DNA from: Rhizobium sp. P38BS-XIX
GTDB taxonomy: Bacteria; Pseudomonadota; Alphaproteobacteria; Rhizobiales; Rhizobiaceae
DNA length: 64,000 nucleotides
Direction of reading: 5' to 3'
NCBI RefSeq assembly: GCF_012641435.1
Contig: NZ_JABAIJ010000001.1
Location: 682,001 to 746,000, forward strand
Shown here: positions 56,003-64,000 of the stretch, one piece after another
Layout: each line of letters opens with the position of its first letter
Position numbering within the stretch: the stretch's first letter is position 1
Position numbers and translations under genes: made by a program
Notes under the pieces: generated by a model
Told to the model about the DNA's origin: nothing
The model's database searches: none
Seen by the model: the letters and a program-made list of their open reading frames with translations, nothing else

Positions 56003-56467
56003 GTGGGTATTGTCGTCTGGTGCATACTGTTTGCGATCGTGGTCTTTTTTGCCTTCTACGCGACGCGTATGGCGTCTCGTAATAAGGAAGACGGCCTGCA
56101 CGATACCGGTCTTGCCATTTTCGAATTCGGCCGCGCCTTCCCGACGGAGGCTATTCGTCAGCTGCAAACGACAGCGGACGGGCAAGCGGTGTTCGTGCGC
56201 CTGCATGACGATAAGGCCGGCTTCATGCGCAATGTGCGCAATCACTTCAGCGTCCATCTGATCGAGCCCGGTCGCGCGCGTGCCAAGACCTCGGCATCCG
56301 GTAACGGTCTGACCGTCGATTTTCTGGATGTGCCGCATCACAATGGTACATACGAGTTCAAGACGCCGGCGGAAGCCGCGGAAGTCTCGCTTTGGCTGCT
56401 CGGCAACTATGTCGCCAGCAACGACTCCAAGCTCGAATATCTGACACCACCGCCGGGCAAGGCCTGA
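56003..56467 (+). CDS. Unknown single-helix membrane protein
   Basis: 154 residues. N-terminal membrane helix (MGIVVWCILFAIVVFFAFYA) and a soluble alpha/beta part with IFEFGRAFPTEAIRQLQTTA and LDVPHHNGTYEFKTPAEA. No family recognised. The GTG at 56003 is preceded by GGGGGA at 6 bases, which is better than the in-frame TTG 55976. It follows the NDUFAF6-like gene by 76 bp on the same strand and may belong to the secDF module. It converges on trmFO. Confidence 0.7.
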   Translation: MGIVVWCILFAIVVFFAFYATRMASRNKEDGLHDTGLAIFEFGRAFPTEAIRQLQTTADGQAVFVRLHDDKAGFMRNVRNHFSVHLIEPGRARAKTSASGNGLTVDFLDVPHHNGTYEFKTPAEAAEVSLWLLGNYVASNDSKLEYLTPPPGKA

Positions 56468-56488
56468 ACCTTAGAAACCGCCGAGGTT

Positions 56489-57925
56489 TCAGGCACTTTC
56501 CGCAAGCACGGGTGCCTGAACGCCGAGCCATTGCGCGCAGTCGGCAAGGGCGCGCTTCGCAATGAGCTGACGCTTCATGATCGTCTTGTCCTTGCCGCGA
56601 AAGCGCTTGATGCCTTCCGGCTTGACGATGGAGCCCGGCGCCAGCTCGGGGAACAATCCGAAATTGATGTTCATGGGCTGGAAGGAGCGCTTGCCCGGCT
56701 CTTCGTCCGAAACGATATGGCCGCCCGTGATGTGGTTCAGCAGCGATCCGAGCGCTGTCGTGGCCGGCGGCAGCGACGCTGCCTCTCCCTTGCGCTCGGC
56801 CGCAGCGAAGCGGCCGGCGAGCAAGCCGATGCTGGCACTTTCGACATAGCCTTCGCAGCCGGTGATCTGGCCTGCAAAGCGCAGGCCTGGCCGCGACTTC
56901 AGCACCAGCGAACGATCGAGCAGGGTCGGGGAATTGATGTAGGTGTTGCGGTGGAGACCGCCGAGCCGAGCGAACTCGGCATTCTCGAGGCCGGGAATCA
57001 ACCGGAAGATCTCTGCCTGAGCACCGTATTTCAATTTCGTCTGGAAGCCGACCATGTTGTAGAGCGTGCCGAGCGCATTGTCCTGGCGCAGCTGCACGAC
57101 CGCATAGGCCTTGACGGTAGGATTATGGGAGTTCGTCAGACCCATCGGCTTCATCGGGCCATGGCGCAACGTTTCGCGCCCACGCTCAGCCATGACTTCG
57201 ATCGGCAGGCAGCCATCGAAATAGGGCGTGCCTTCCCACTCCTTGAAACCGACGGCATCGCCGGCGATCAGGGCATCTATGAAGGCCTTATACTGAGCTT
57301 CGTCCATCGGGCAGTTGATATAATCCTTGCCCGTACCGCCCGGTCCGACCTTATCGTAGCGCGACTGATACCAGCAGACGTCCATGTTGATGCTCTCGCG
57401 ATAGACGATCGGCGCGATGGCATCGAAAAAGGCCAGTGCATCCGCACCGGTCTCGGCCTGGATGGCGCTTGCAAGCCCCGGCGCCGTCAGTGGGCCGGTA
57501 GCAATGATTGCCTGATCCCATTCCGTGGGCGGCAGGCCCTGAATTTCCTCTCGGACCACGGTGATCAGAGGATGGCTCGCGATTGCCTGTGTCACCGCAG
57601 CCGAAAACCCGTCGCGATCCACTGCAAGCGCCCCGCCCGCCGGCACCTGATGCCGGTCCGCGCATGCCATGATCAGGGAACCGGCCAAACGCATTTCGGC
57701 ATGGATGACGCCGACGGCATTGCTTGTAGCGTCGTCGGAGCGGAAGGAGTTGGAGCAGACAAGCTCGGCGAGGTCGTCGGTCTTGTGCGCCTCGGTGCCG
57801 CGCACGCCGCGCATCTCATGAAGGATGACCGGGACGCCGGCGCTGGCGACCTGCCAGGCAGCTTCCGAGCCGGCGAGGCCGCCGCCGATGATGTGGATTG
57901 GGGAATGAGAGTTGGTCTGTGTCAT
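56489..57925 (-). CDS. trmFO: tRNA (uracil-5-)-methyltransferase TrmFO
   Basis: 478 residues. Makes T54 in tRNA with methylene-tetrahydrofolate and FAD. FAD motif [39 protein letters not shown] and [10 protein letters not shown] and [14 protein letters not shown] are diagnostic; catalytic cysteines are in CSNSF and CEGY. This is the folate-dependent enzyme that replaces the SAM-dependent TrmA. ATG 57925 gives the usual N terminus; an upstream frame to 57985 is not needed. No clear ribosome site. Confidence 0.95.
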   Translation of the reverse strand: MTQTNSHSPIHIIGGGLAGSEAAWQVASAGVPVILHEMRGVRGTEAHKTDDLAELVCSNSFRSDDATSNAVGVIHAEMRLAGSLIMACADRHQVPAGGALAVDRDGFSAAVTQAIASHPLITVVREEIQGLPPTEWDQAIIATGPLTAPGLASAIQAETGADALAFFDAIAPIVYRESINMDVCWYQSRYDKVGPGGTGKDYINCPMDEAQYKAFIDALIAGDAVGFKEWEGTPYFDGCLPIEVMAERGRETLRHGPMKPMGLTNSHNPTVKAYAVVQLRQDNALGTLYNMVGFQTKLKYGAQAEIFRLIPGLENAEFARLGGLHRNTYINSPTLLDRSLVLKSRPGLRFAGQITGCEGYVESASIGLLAGRFAAAERKGEAASLPPATTALGSLLNHITGGHIVSDEEPGKRSFQPMNINFGLFPELAPGSIVKPEGIKRFRGKDKTIMKRQLIAKRALADCAQWLGVQAPVLAESA

Positions 57926-57983
57926 GCGCGCGTCATTATCACGGGCAGGGCGGCGATCCAATTGCTTTGCGAGGGCTGGAATC

Positions 57984-58008
57984 AAAAACGGCGCCGAAAG
58001 GCGCCGTC
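57984..58008 (-). terminator. Intrinsic terminator of the first DUF1127 gene
   Basis: On the minus strand ACGGCGCC pairs perfectly with GGCGCCGT across TTTC, followed by TTTT. Confidence 0.88.
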
Positions 58009-58036
58009 TTGAAGCAGTCTGCTCGATCCGTATCGA

Positions 58037-58180
58037 TTAACGGAAAGAGCGGGAAGCGATGTCGCGGATTTCGTAACGGCTGACGCCGATGTCCGACAGG
58101 GTCTGGCTGGAGAGGTTGCCGAGTTCGTTCAGAGTGCGGCGGTAGCTGATCCAGTTCTTGGCAATGCGAATCGGGTTCAT
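58037..58180 (-). CDS. DUF1127 micro-protein (first copy)
   Basis: 47 residues: MNPIRIAKNWISYRRTLNEL then SQTLSDIGVSRYEIRDIAS, ending RSFR. DUF1127 proteins are small, basic (YjiS-like) and of uncertain function; in Agrobacterium and Rhodobacter they have been linked to RNA turnover and phosphate or carbon metabolism. AGGA lies 7 bases before ATG 58180, and a terminator follows the stop. A TATATA box lies about 60 bp upstream in a sequence shared with the second copy. Confidence 0.88.
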   Translation of the reverse strand: MNPIRIAKNWISYRRTLNELGNLSSQTLSDIGVSRYEIRDIASRSFR

Positions 58181-58402
58181 GATCTTGTCCTCGGTATCTT
58201 GTTTGCGGGCGGTACGATTACCGCCTCAGCGATTGAGATCTATATATGCTCGAGCGCGTATATTGTGCAGTGCAAATAAAAGGCGTCTGCTATGCGTTTG
58301 TGCAATATGACGCCTAAAAAGCGGCCATTGCTCAAAAAATGTGTGATCTGCGTGGAGCGATTGGCTCGACACGAGCAGCTTTATGTTGCGATGCACAAAG
58401 GA

Positions 58403-58442
58403 CAAAAAAGAACGCCCGTCGCGGCGGTCCGCAACGGGCGTT
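58403..58442 (-). terminator. Intrinsic terminator of the second DUF1127 gene
   Basis: On the minus strand AACGCCCGT-GCGG pairs with CCGC-ACGGGCGTT and runs into CTTTTTT. Confidence 0.9.
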
Positions 58443-58484
58443 GATAAGGCTTTCGCTGTTGGCGAAGCCTATCCGGCTTGGCTA

Positions 58485-58631
58485 TTAGCGGCCGGTGGCT
58501 TCGCGTGCAACGCGATGGATGTCGGCGCGGTCGATGCCGAGGTCGTGCAGTTCACGCGAGCTCATACGGCCGAGTTCGCTAACGGTCTGACGATACTTGC
58601 GCCAGTTATTGAAAGAGCGGGTCAGGTTCAT
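58485..58631 (-). CDS. DUF1127 micro-protein (second copy)
   Basis: 48 residues: MNLTRSFNNWRKYRQTVSEL then RELHDLGIDRADIHRVA, ending REATGR. Paralogue of the 58037-58180 gene (same NW-x2-YR-x-T and L-x-DIG/LGI pattern). AAAGGGA lies before ATG 58631; an upstream in-frame start at 58670 is not needed. Own terminator, and an upstream 18-base block shared with the other copy. It lies downstream of the three-loop small RNA on the same strand. Confidence 0.9.
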   Translation of the reverse strand: MNLTRSFNNWRKYRQTVSELGRMSSRELHDLGIDRADIHRVAREATGR

Positions 58632-59057
58632 TGTAGTCCCTTTCGAGGATCCGGTGTCGAGCGGTTCCACGATTGGTTCCGTCTTCGATCTGATGGATGT
58701 TTATATATGCTGCGGCGCGAAAACTAAAAAGCGCCAAAGCATCATGTCACCTATGCATGAAGTGCACGCCTTGCGGGCGATCTGCCTAAGGAGATGGCTG
58801 CTTTATGTGCATATCACGGCTGAAGCAAGAATGGGGCAAAGTCGGCCATATCAGCCTTGCGCCGACGTTTCCCGGGGTATCTGCGGGGTTGCCCACAATC
58901 GGACACGTTTTCGCCAGCCTTGCGGTTTTCGGGTGGGTCGCAGCATCGTATCGAGGGTCTCGTTCGATGAATGATTGCCCGATCGCCCTTGCATGCTGCG
59001 TCATCGACGCGCACGGCCAAAATCTGCGTTTGGCGGATGTAAACCGATTTAAGTGGG
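58632..59057. other. Region between the DUF1127 gene and the small RNA
   Basis: It holds the promoter of the second DUF1127 gene (shared block at 58702-58719). An 87-codon plus-strand frame at 58805-59068 is open but has no close ribosome site and ends in the RNA terminator, so it is not called. Otherwise nothing seen. Confidence 0.5.
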
Positions 59058-59188
59058 TAAAAAAATAACGCCCACCGCGGGAGGAGGATGCGGTGGGCGT
59101 CATTTTGGATGATCGACGACTGGGAGGAGGAGTGTCGTCAATCTATCGGAGCGCACTGGGAGGAGGAGTGTGCAGCTCCGAATTCGGT
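59058..59188 (-). ncRNA. Trans-acting small RNA with three CCUCCUCCC loops (cuckoo / alpha-r14 / NfeR1-like)
   Basis: About 125-130 nt on the minus strand folding into three hairpins, each presenting CCUCCUCCC in its loop. Hairpin 1: plus 59147-59180, stem GGAGC-x-GTGC/GCAC-GCTCC. Hairpin 2: 59111-59143, stem GACGAC/GTCGTC flanked by GAT/ATC. Hairpin 3: 59068-59100, an 11-bp perfect stem (ACGCCCACCGC) followed by TA and seven T, so it doubles as the terminator. CCUCCUCCC is an anti-Shine-Dalgarno sequence. The design matches the alphaproteobacterial cuckoo RNA family (CcsR in Rhodobacter, alpha-r14/NfeR1 in Sinorhizobium), recalled from memory. The 5' end is estimated. Confidence 0.85.
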
Positions 59189-59505
59189 GTCGGGATATTG
59201 CTCCCCAGGCTCATCCGGCTCGCGCCGCCACGGCTCGCCATCGCCGTGTTTGTTGATCCATTAATAGTATGACTTTTTGATTTTGTGCAGCGCAATAATT
59301 TCATGGGAGATATGTCTTGTGCGCATGTCTTGCATAGGTATCGAAATACCGGGTCCTATAATACTGAATGAACGATTAATGGCGTATTAATGAGGAACAA
59401 GATTGCGCGCGCCGGAGCAGTTGCAAAACTGTCGCGACCCGCATCGATTGCATGTCGATCTGTGCTAACTCTTGTTTTCACGGGAGTCGCGATCAAGGAG
59501 CCGGA
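59189..59505. other. Intergenic region between the small RNA and the DUF2157 gene
   Basis: 317 bp. It must contain the small RNA promoter on the minus strand (a CAATAT -10-like box maps to 59195-59200) and the promoter of the DUF2157 gene (TATAAT at 59357-59362 on the plus strand, without a well-spaced -35). No gene seen. Confidence 0.45.
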
Positions 59506-60645
59506 ATGTACAGGGGCAGGCTGGAACGGGATCTGAAAATCTGGGTCGAAAAGGGCATTGTCGATGCCTCTTCGGCGGAGGCGGTGCTTCGCGAGTATGA
59601 TAGCCGTGAAACGAGCTTCAGTGCGGGCGGTGTGCTGACGATCATCGCGGCTGTGCTTTTCGGCTTGGCCATTCTGCTTTTCATCTCCGCCAATTGGGAG
59701 GCAATTCCGAGAGTTGCCCGCCTCACAGGGCTGGTTGTCATGATCTGGGCCTTCTATTTTGGCGCCGCTCATCTGTTGACCGTGGGGCGCTCGATATTGG
59801 CTTCGGCCCTTCTCATTCTCGGGACCTTGAGTTTTGGCGGCGCCATGGCGCTGGTCGGACAGATGTACAATCTGTCGGGCGACGAACTGACGATGGTGCT
59901 GATCTGGTTTGCCGCGGCCTGCGTCGTGGCAGTGCTTTATCGCTCCAGTGCGCAAGTCGGGCTCGCCGGCTTTCTCGCCTGGGCATTTTGCGGTGTGTAT
60001 TTATCGGATCACTTCGATGACTGGTATGGCACCATGCCGTGGATGCCGCCATTGATGGCGGTCGTGCTCATTGCGCTCGTCCGGCATGTCGGCGCGCCGA
60101 GTGCGCGACATTTGGCCTACCTCATGCTCCTGGGCTGGCTGACTTGGTTATTTGGCCATAACGAAAGCCTGAATGCGGCAATCTTTTTCGCTGCAATCGG
60201 TATGGCCGCTTTTCTTCTGGTCGCCATCCCGGGCTCACCGCTGTCGCCTTTCGTTCGCACGGCAGGAGCTGCGCCGGCCTTTTACGCCTATCTTGGCGCT
60301 GCGATCGGCTTCTTGATGATTCACGCCGAGATTTCCGACGGCATTTACCAGAACAATGTCTGGGTGGAGAACAAGTTGCCGCTCATCCTCGTCGGCGCTA
60401 CGACGTTGGCAAGCTCAGTGATCGCAATTGCTCTCAATGGCCGCGACAATGGCGCGGTCCGCTATCTCGCTTATGTCGTCTTTGCCTGCGAGATTCTCTA
60501 TCTCGCAAGCGAAACGATCGGCTCGATCATGGGCACGGCTGGCTTCTTCCTGATTGCGGGCTTGCTGGTGGCCGCTGCCGCCGGCGTGGTCATCCGGTTG
60601 GAGCGGCGATTTTCCGGAGTTGGCGGGCAGGGGAAGCGCGCATGA
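59506..60645 (+). CDS. DUF2157 multi-pass membrane protein
   Basis: 379 residues. A short soluble N terminus (LERDLKIWVEKGIVDASSAE) that resembles a helical DUF2157 head is followed by about ten membrane helices (GGVLTIIAAVLFGLAILLFI, ANWEAIPRVARL). The ANWEAIP segment is the family signature. Function unknown. ATG 59506 is preceded by GGAG at 5 bases. It overlaps the next gene by 4 bp (ATGA), so the two products are probably partners. Confidence 0.85.
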   Translation: MYRGRLERDLKIWVEKGIVDASSAEAVLREYDSRETSFSAGGVLTIIAAVLFGLAILLFISANWEAIPRVARLTGLVVMIWAFYFGAAHLLTVGRSILASALLILGTLSFGGAMALVGQMYNLSGDELTMVLIWFAAACVVAVLYRSSAQVGLAGFLAWAFCGVYLSDHFDDWYGTMPWMPPLMAVVLIALVRHVGAPSARHLAYLMLLGWLTWLFGHNESLNAAIFFAAIGMAAFLLVAIPGSPLSPFVRTAGAAPAFYAYLGAAIGFLMIHAEISDGIYQNNVWVENKLPLILVGATTLASSVIAIALNGRDNGAVRYLAYVVFACEILYLASETIGSIMGTAGFFLIAGLLVAAAAGVVIRLERRFSGVGGQGKRA

Positions 60646-61256
60646 CCTATTTGGCTGACAAAAGTATTGTTGTGGGCAATCGCTCTCGGGTCTGGATCGC
60701 GGCGCTTGTTGTCGCGCTTCTGCAGACGGCAGTCCTGGGGTATATGGTCGGCGAGCGTGCCTGGGGATTGCGAAGCGGCACCGAGGTCTTGCTGAAGACG
60801 GCGCCCGTCGATCCGCGCGATCTCCTGCGCGGCGACTATGTGATCTTGAATTACGATATCTCCCGGGTTCCCGCCGCGTCGCTCACCGATGGACCGCCAA
60901 ACAAGAGTTTGGACAACCAGGTGCTTTCGGTTCGCCTGAAAAAGCAGGATGACGGCTACTGGGGCATCGTCGAATCGTCTTTTGGCACGCTCGAGACGAA
61001 GCCTGACACCGTCGTGCTGAAAAGCCTGCCTTTCAATTACGTCTTCTACGACGATCCTGTCTATCGAGCCGAGGCCATCTCCGTGAACTACGGCATCGAG
61101 CGCTATTATGTGCCGGAGGGCCAAGGCCACGATCTCGAAAATGCACGCAACGACAATCGGGTCGCGATTGCCGCTCGCGTCTCATCGAGCGGCTCAGCGG
61201 TCATCAGAAGCCTGCTTCTCGATGGAAAAGCGGTCTACGAAGAGCCGCTTTTCTGA
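60642..61256 (+). CDS. GDYXXLXY-domain membrane-anchored protein
   Basis: 204 residues. One N-terminal membrane helix (VWIAALVVALLQTAVLGYMV), then PVDPRDLLRGDYVILNYDIS, the GDYxxLxY motif that names the family, and a periplasmic beta-rich part. Function unknown; this family is almost always next to DUF2157. The overlap with the previous gene indicates translational coupling. tRNA-Leu starts 144 bp after its stop. Confidence 0.86.
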   Translation: MTYLADKSIVVGNRSRVWIAALVVALLQTAVLGYMVGERAWGLRSGTEVLLKTAPVDPRDLLRGDYVILNYDISRVPAASLTDGPPNKSLDNQVLSVRLKKQDDGYWGIVESSFGTLETKPDTVVLKSLPFNYVFYDDPVYRAEAISVNYGIERYYVPEGQGHDLENARNDNRVAIAARVSSSGSAVIRSLLLDGKAVYEEPLF

Positions 61257-61400
61257 GGATGTTCACCCATTGAAGCCGGATAAGCTTGCGCATGGTCGTG
61301 GAACCGTCATTTTTCCTTTGCGTGGTTTGAAACGGGTGATATAGAGACGCCGCGCTCCGGAAGGCCCCATGGGCAGGCATCGCCATGCGGTTTTGGGAAC

Positions 61401-61485
<85 letters not shown>

Positions 61486-61763
61486 GCACTGTCTTGTGGA
61501 CGGGGGAGGCTGAACAGGCCTGACCTCCGATATGCTGCAGGACGCGCCACTTTGCCCAGGCATCCCGCTTTCGAAAAGAGAGTGGACAAGATGTTTCGGC
61601 TCGTAACGAGGTAGGGCTGCCTTTTGCGCGTTCGTTCGAAGGCGCGGCGCTCTTGGCAAGGTGACAGGAAATTGCATCCAAGCCACGCTCGGGATTTTCC
61701 GGCGTCGTGCTCATCGAAACGAACGGCTGTCTGGGCACGGCCGCCATGAATGAAGGTAGGACA

Positions 61764-63251
61764 ATGCAGGTTATCGAAACGCTCGCTGAAGGGCTGAAGC
61801 GCGAAATCAAAGTGGTCATCCCGGCCAAGGACATGGAAGTGCGCATGAACGAGCGCCTGGCCGAGGTCAAGGACAAGGTTCGCATCAATGGCTTCCGTCC
61901 GGGCAAGGTTCCGGTCTCGCACCTGAAGAAGGTCTACGGCAAGTCGATCATGGCCGACCTGGTCAACGAAATCGTTCGCGACCAGCCGCCGGCAATCCTG
62001 ACCGAGCGCGGCGAAAAGTCGGCAACCCAGCCGGAAATCGCGATGACCGAAGACCAGGAAGAGGCAGAAAAGATCCTCTCCGCTGAGGCCGATTTCGAAT
62101 TCACGCTCTCCTACGAAGTGATCCCGGCAATCGAACTGAAGTCCGTCAAGGGCATCAAGGTTACCCGCGAAGTCGCCGAAATCGCTGACGAAGAAGTGAC
62201 CGAGCAGATCCTCAAGATCGCCGAAAGCGCTCGCAGCTACGAAACCAAGAAGGGCAAGGCTGCCGACGGCGACCGCGTCACCATCGATTACCTCGGCAAG
62301 GTCGACGGCGTTGCTTTCGATGGCGGCAAGGACGAAGACGCACAGCTCGTTCTCGGCTCCAACCGTTTCATCCCGGGCTTCGAAGAGCAGCTCGTTGGCT
62401 TCAAGGCAGGTGATGAGAAGACCATCACCGTAACCTTCCCGGCCGACTATCCGGCCAAGAACCTCGCCGGCAAGGAAGCCACCTTCGACATCAACGTCAA
62501 GGAAGTTGCTGCACCTGGCGAAGTTGAAATCAACGACGAACTCGCTTCCAAGCTCGGCCTTGAATCGGCTGACCGCCTGAAGGAGATCGTTCGCGGCCAG
62601 ATCGAAAGCCAGTACGGTTCGGTCACCCGCCAGAAGGTCAAGCGTCAGATCCTCGACCAGCTCGACGAAATGTACCAGTTCGACACGCCGCAGAAGCTCG
62701 TCGAAGCTGAATTCGCCAGCATCTGGCGCCAGATCGAGACCGATCTCAGCGAATCGGGCAAGACCTTCGAAGACGAAGACACGACGGAAGAAAAGGCTCG
62801 CGAAGAATACCGCAAGCTTGCTGAGCGCCGCGTTCGCCTCGGCCTCGTTCTCTCCGAAATCGGCGAAAAGGCCGGCGTCGAAGTCAGCGAAGACGAACTG
62901 CAGCGCGCGCTCTATGCCCAGCTCCAGCAGTTCCCGGGCCAGGAAAAGGAAATCCTGGAATTCTTCCGCAAGACGCCGGGCGCTTCCGCTAACCTGCGCG
63001 CTCCGATCTTCGAAGAAAAGGTCATCGATCACCTGCTGACGGAAGTCGACGTTACGGATAAGACCGTTTCGAAGGAAGATCTGCTGGCTGACGACGAAGC
63101 CGAAGACAAGCCGGCTGCCAAGAAGGCTGCTCCGAAGAAGAAGGCTGCCAAGGCTGAAGCAACCGAAGCTGCCGCCGAAGGCGAAGAAGCTGCCGCTCCC
63201 AAGAAGAAGGCCGCTCCGAAGAAGAAGGCTGCTGAAGACAGCGCCGAGTAA
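61764..63251 (+). CDS. tig: Trigger factor (ribosome-associated chaperone, prolyl isomerase)
   Basis: 495 residues. Domains: ribosome-binding with [16 protein letters not shown] (the FRxGxxP signature), PPIase (about 155-245; [37 protein letters not shown]) and the long helical chaperone C domain. The last 45 residues form a Lys/Ala/Glu tail with [13 protein letters not shown] repeats, absent from E. coli. ATG 61764 is preceded by AGGTAGGA. It should bind nascent chains at the ribosome exit. A strong terminator follows. Confidence 0.95.
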   Translation: MQVIETLAEGLKREIKVVIPAKDMEVRMNERLAEVKDKVRINGFRPGKVPVSHLKKVYGKSIMADLVNEIVRDQPPAILTERGEKSATQPEIAMTEDQEEAEKILSAEADFEFTLSYEVIPAIELKSVKGIKVTREVAEIADEEVTEQILKIAESARSYETKKGKAADGDRVTIDYLGKVDGVAFDGGKDEDAQLVLGSNRFIPGFEEQLVGFKAGDEKTITVTFPADYPAKNLAGKEATFDINVKEVAAPGEVEINDELASKLGLESADRLKEIVRGQIESQYGSVTRQKVKRQILDQLDEMYQFDTPQKLVEAEFASIWRQIETDLSESGKTFEDEDTTEEKAREEYRKLAERRVRLGLVLSEIGEKAGVEVSEDELQRALYAQLQQFPGQEKEILEFFRKTPGASANLRAPIFEEKVIDHLLTEVDVTDKTVSKEDLLADDEAEDKPAAKKAAPKKKAAKAEATEAAAEGEEAAAPKKKAAPKKKAAEDSAE

Positions 63252-63278
63252 TCGCTTCTTCCTTTGCAAGGAAATCAG

Positions 63279-63306
63279 GCCCCGCCATTTTGGCGGGGCT
63301 TTTTTG
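63279..63306 (+). terminator. Intrinsic terminator of tig
   Basis: GCCCCGCC pairs perfectly with GGCGGGGC across ATTTT and is followed by seven T. Confidence 0.95.
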
Positions 63307-63349
63307 TTTGAGACAGATTCTCGGCGATGGATCATTAGTCCGACGCCGA

Positions 63350-64000
63350 TCACTCCTTGCCCAATGCGCGCCGAATGGCGATTTCGACCGGGCAATAGGC
63401 GCCGTCCGTCCTATCCAGCCGGTAGGGTTCAGCGAGGCCGAACGACGGCTGTGCGATAAAGCGCGGGCGTGTCCCGTGATGCTTCTGCGCCGCATGGATG
63501 AGGAAGGGATGGCAGATATAGACCGTGCCTGCCTTTCCCGTCGCCAACGCCTCAGGGCAGTCAGCCGCGACCCCATCCAGCATCATGTGTGACCGACCTT
63601 TTTCGCCGACAGGCGCAAGGTAGCGCGCCATCTCCTGATGGGAGCCAACGCGGATGCGGGTTGGTGCATCATTCTCGCCGACGTCGGAGAACAGGAACAG
63701 GGTAAGAAGCGCGCGTCCTCGTGAGGTGACATTCACCCGCCAGGCGGAAAAATCGCTCCGCTCGTTGGGATCGCCGTCATCTCCCGGGAAACTGAGATCC
63801 ACATGCCAACCAGCATCACCCGGATCGTCCGGATGCGGAAAACGCACCGGAAAGGTCCCGAGGCCATCACGCGGCAGCCACCGCCCCGGTCCGACCAACT
63901 GATCGAATGCGGCGTGCAAGACAGGCATGCTGGCAATTGTCTGGAATGGTTCGCCGCCATAGCCTGGCAGCCTGATGACCGGAAACACCCAACTTTCCGG
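63350..64000 (-). CDS. Phytanoyl-CoA dioxygenase (PhyH)-family protein, C-terminal part
   Basis: At least 216 residues; the frame stays open to base 64000 (codons Pro-Glu-Ser-Trp precede FPVIRLPGYGG), so the N terminus lies outside the window and the GTG at 63988 is not the start. The double-stranded beta-helix carries the Fe(II) ligands His-x-Asp in GWHVDLSF and a distal His in CHPFLIHAAQKH; Arg in PRFIAQPSF should bind 2-oxoglutarate. Members oxidise very varied small molecules; the substrate is unknown. Convergent with tig. Confidence 0.78.
   Translation of the reverse strand, partial: PESWVFPVIRLPGYGGEPFQTIASMPVLHAAFDQLVGPGRWLPRDGLGTFPVRFPHPDDPGDAGWHVDLSFPGDDGDPNERSDFSAWRVNVTSRGRALLTLFLFSDVGENDAPTRIRVGSHQEMARYLAPVGEKGRSHMMLDGVAADCPEALATGKAGTVYICHPFLIHAAQKHHGTRPRFIAQPSFGLAEPYRLDRTDGAYCPVEIAIRRALGKE

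Noticed and set aside
58805..59068. 87-codon plus-strand frame between DUF1127 and the small RNA
   Set aside because: AAGGAG is about 11 bases away and the frame runs into the RNA terminator; no recognisable features.

Overview
The window reads as chromosomal DNA of a Rhizobiaceae alphaproteobacterium, most likely the genus Rhizobium. Supporting evidence is the periplasmic exopolysaccharide regulator ExoR, a PopZ gene beside valS, a RopA-type porin, the block tatABC-serS-surE-pcm-LysM/LytM lipoprotein-yajC-secDF, DUF1127 micro-proteins and an EcfG-type promoter (GGAAC-N16-CGTT). No phage, insertion sequence, CRISPR array, integrase or rRNA was seen. Gene density and base composition are even, so this is mostly core genome.

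Layout. 1-12.4 kb: end of a LysR regulator, a Tat-exported nucleotidase, a PilZ protein, an Lrp-type regulator divergent from alanine dehydrogenase, a compact minus-strand cysteine/sulfur operon (cysK-alaX-sseA-GNAT), an SDR and a photolyase. 12.4-18.2 kb: a glycerol-3-phosphate (ugp) importer split into ugpC (+) and ugpBAE (-), with Pho-box-like repeats before both units, then a sugar O-acetyltransferase. 18.2-25.6 kb: an accessory-looking stretch of small secreted or membrane proteins, tRNA-Asn and tRNA-Cys, a porin, a frameshifted gene and a structured possibly non-coding region. 25.6-34.9 kb: a methyltransferase, popZ, valS, a FadL-type porin, exoR, xthA and erpA.

35-50.5 kb is a dense plus-strand housekeeping array: dgt, argS, a large SPOR-domain protein, nagZ, scpA, scpB, tatA, tatB, tatC, serS, surE, pcm and an NlpD-like amidase activator. 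It joins dNTP control, chromosome condensation, septal peptidoglycan and Tat export. 50.5-56.5 kb holds a DUF815 ATPase and yajC-secDF, followed by bacterial relatives of two mitochondrial complex I assembly factors (Mth938/NDUFAF3-like and phytoene-synthase/NDUFAF6-like) and an unknown one-helix protein. 56.5-64 kb holds trmFO, two DUF1127 genes, a small RNA with three CCUCCUCCC loops, a DUF2157/GDYXXLXY membrane pair, tRNA-Leu, tig and the end of a PhyH-type dioxygenase.

The most interesting signals are the three-loop anti-Shine-Dalgarno RNA next to two co-oriented DUF1127 genes; a 12-bp hairpin with a mutually exclusive alternative pairing in the secDF leader; the secDF/NDUFAF3-like/NDUFAF6-like block; and the small-protein region at 18.6-23.2 kb. 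All family names come from motifs read by eye and from memory; no database search was possible.
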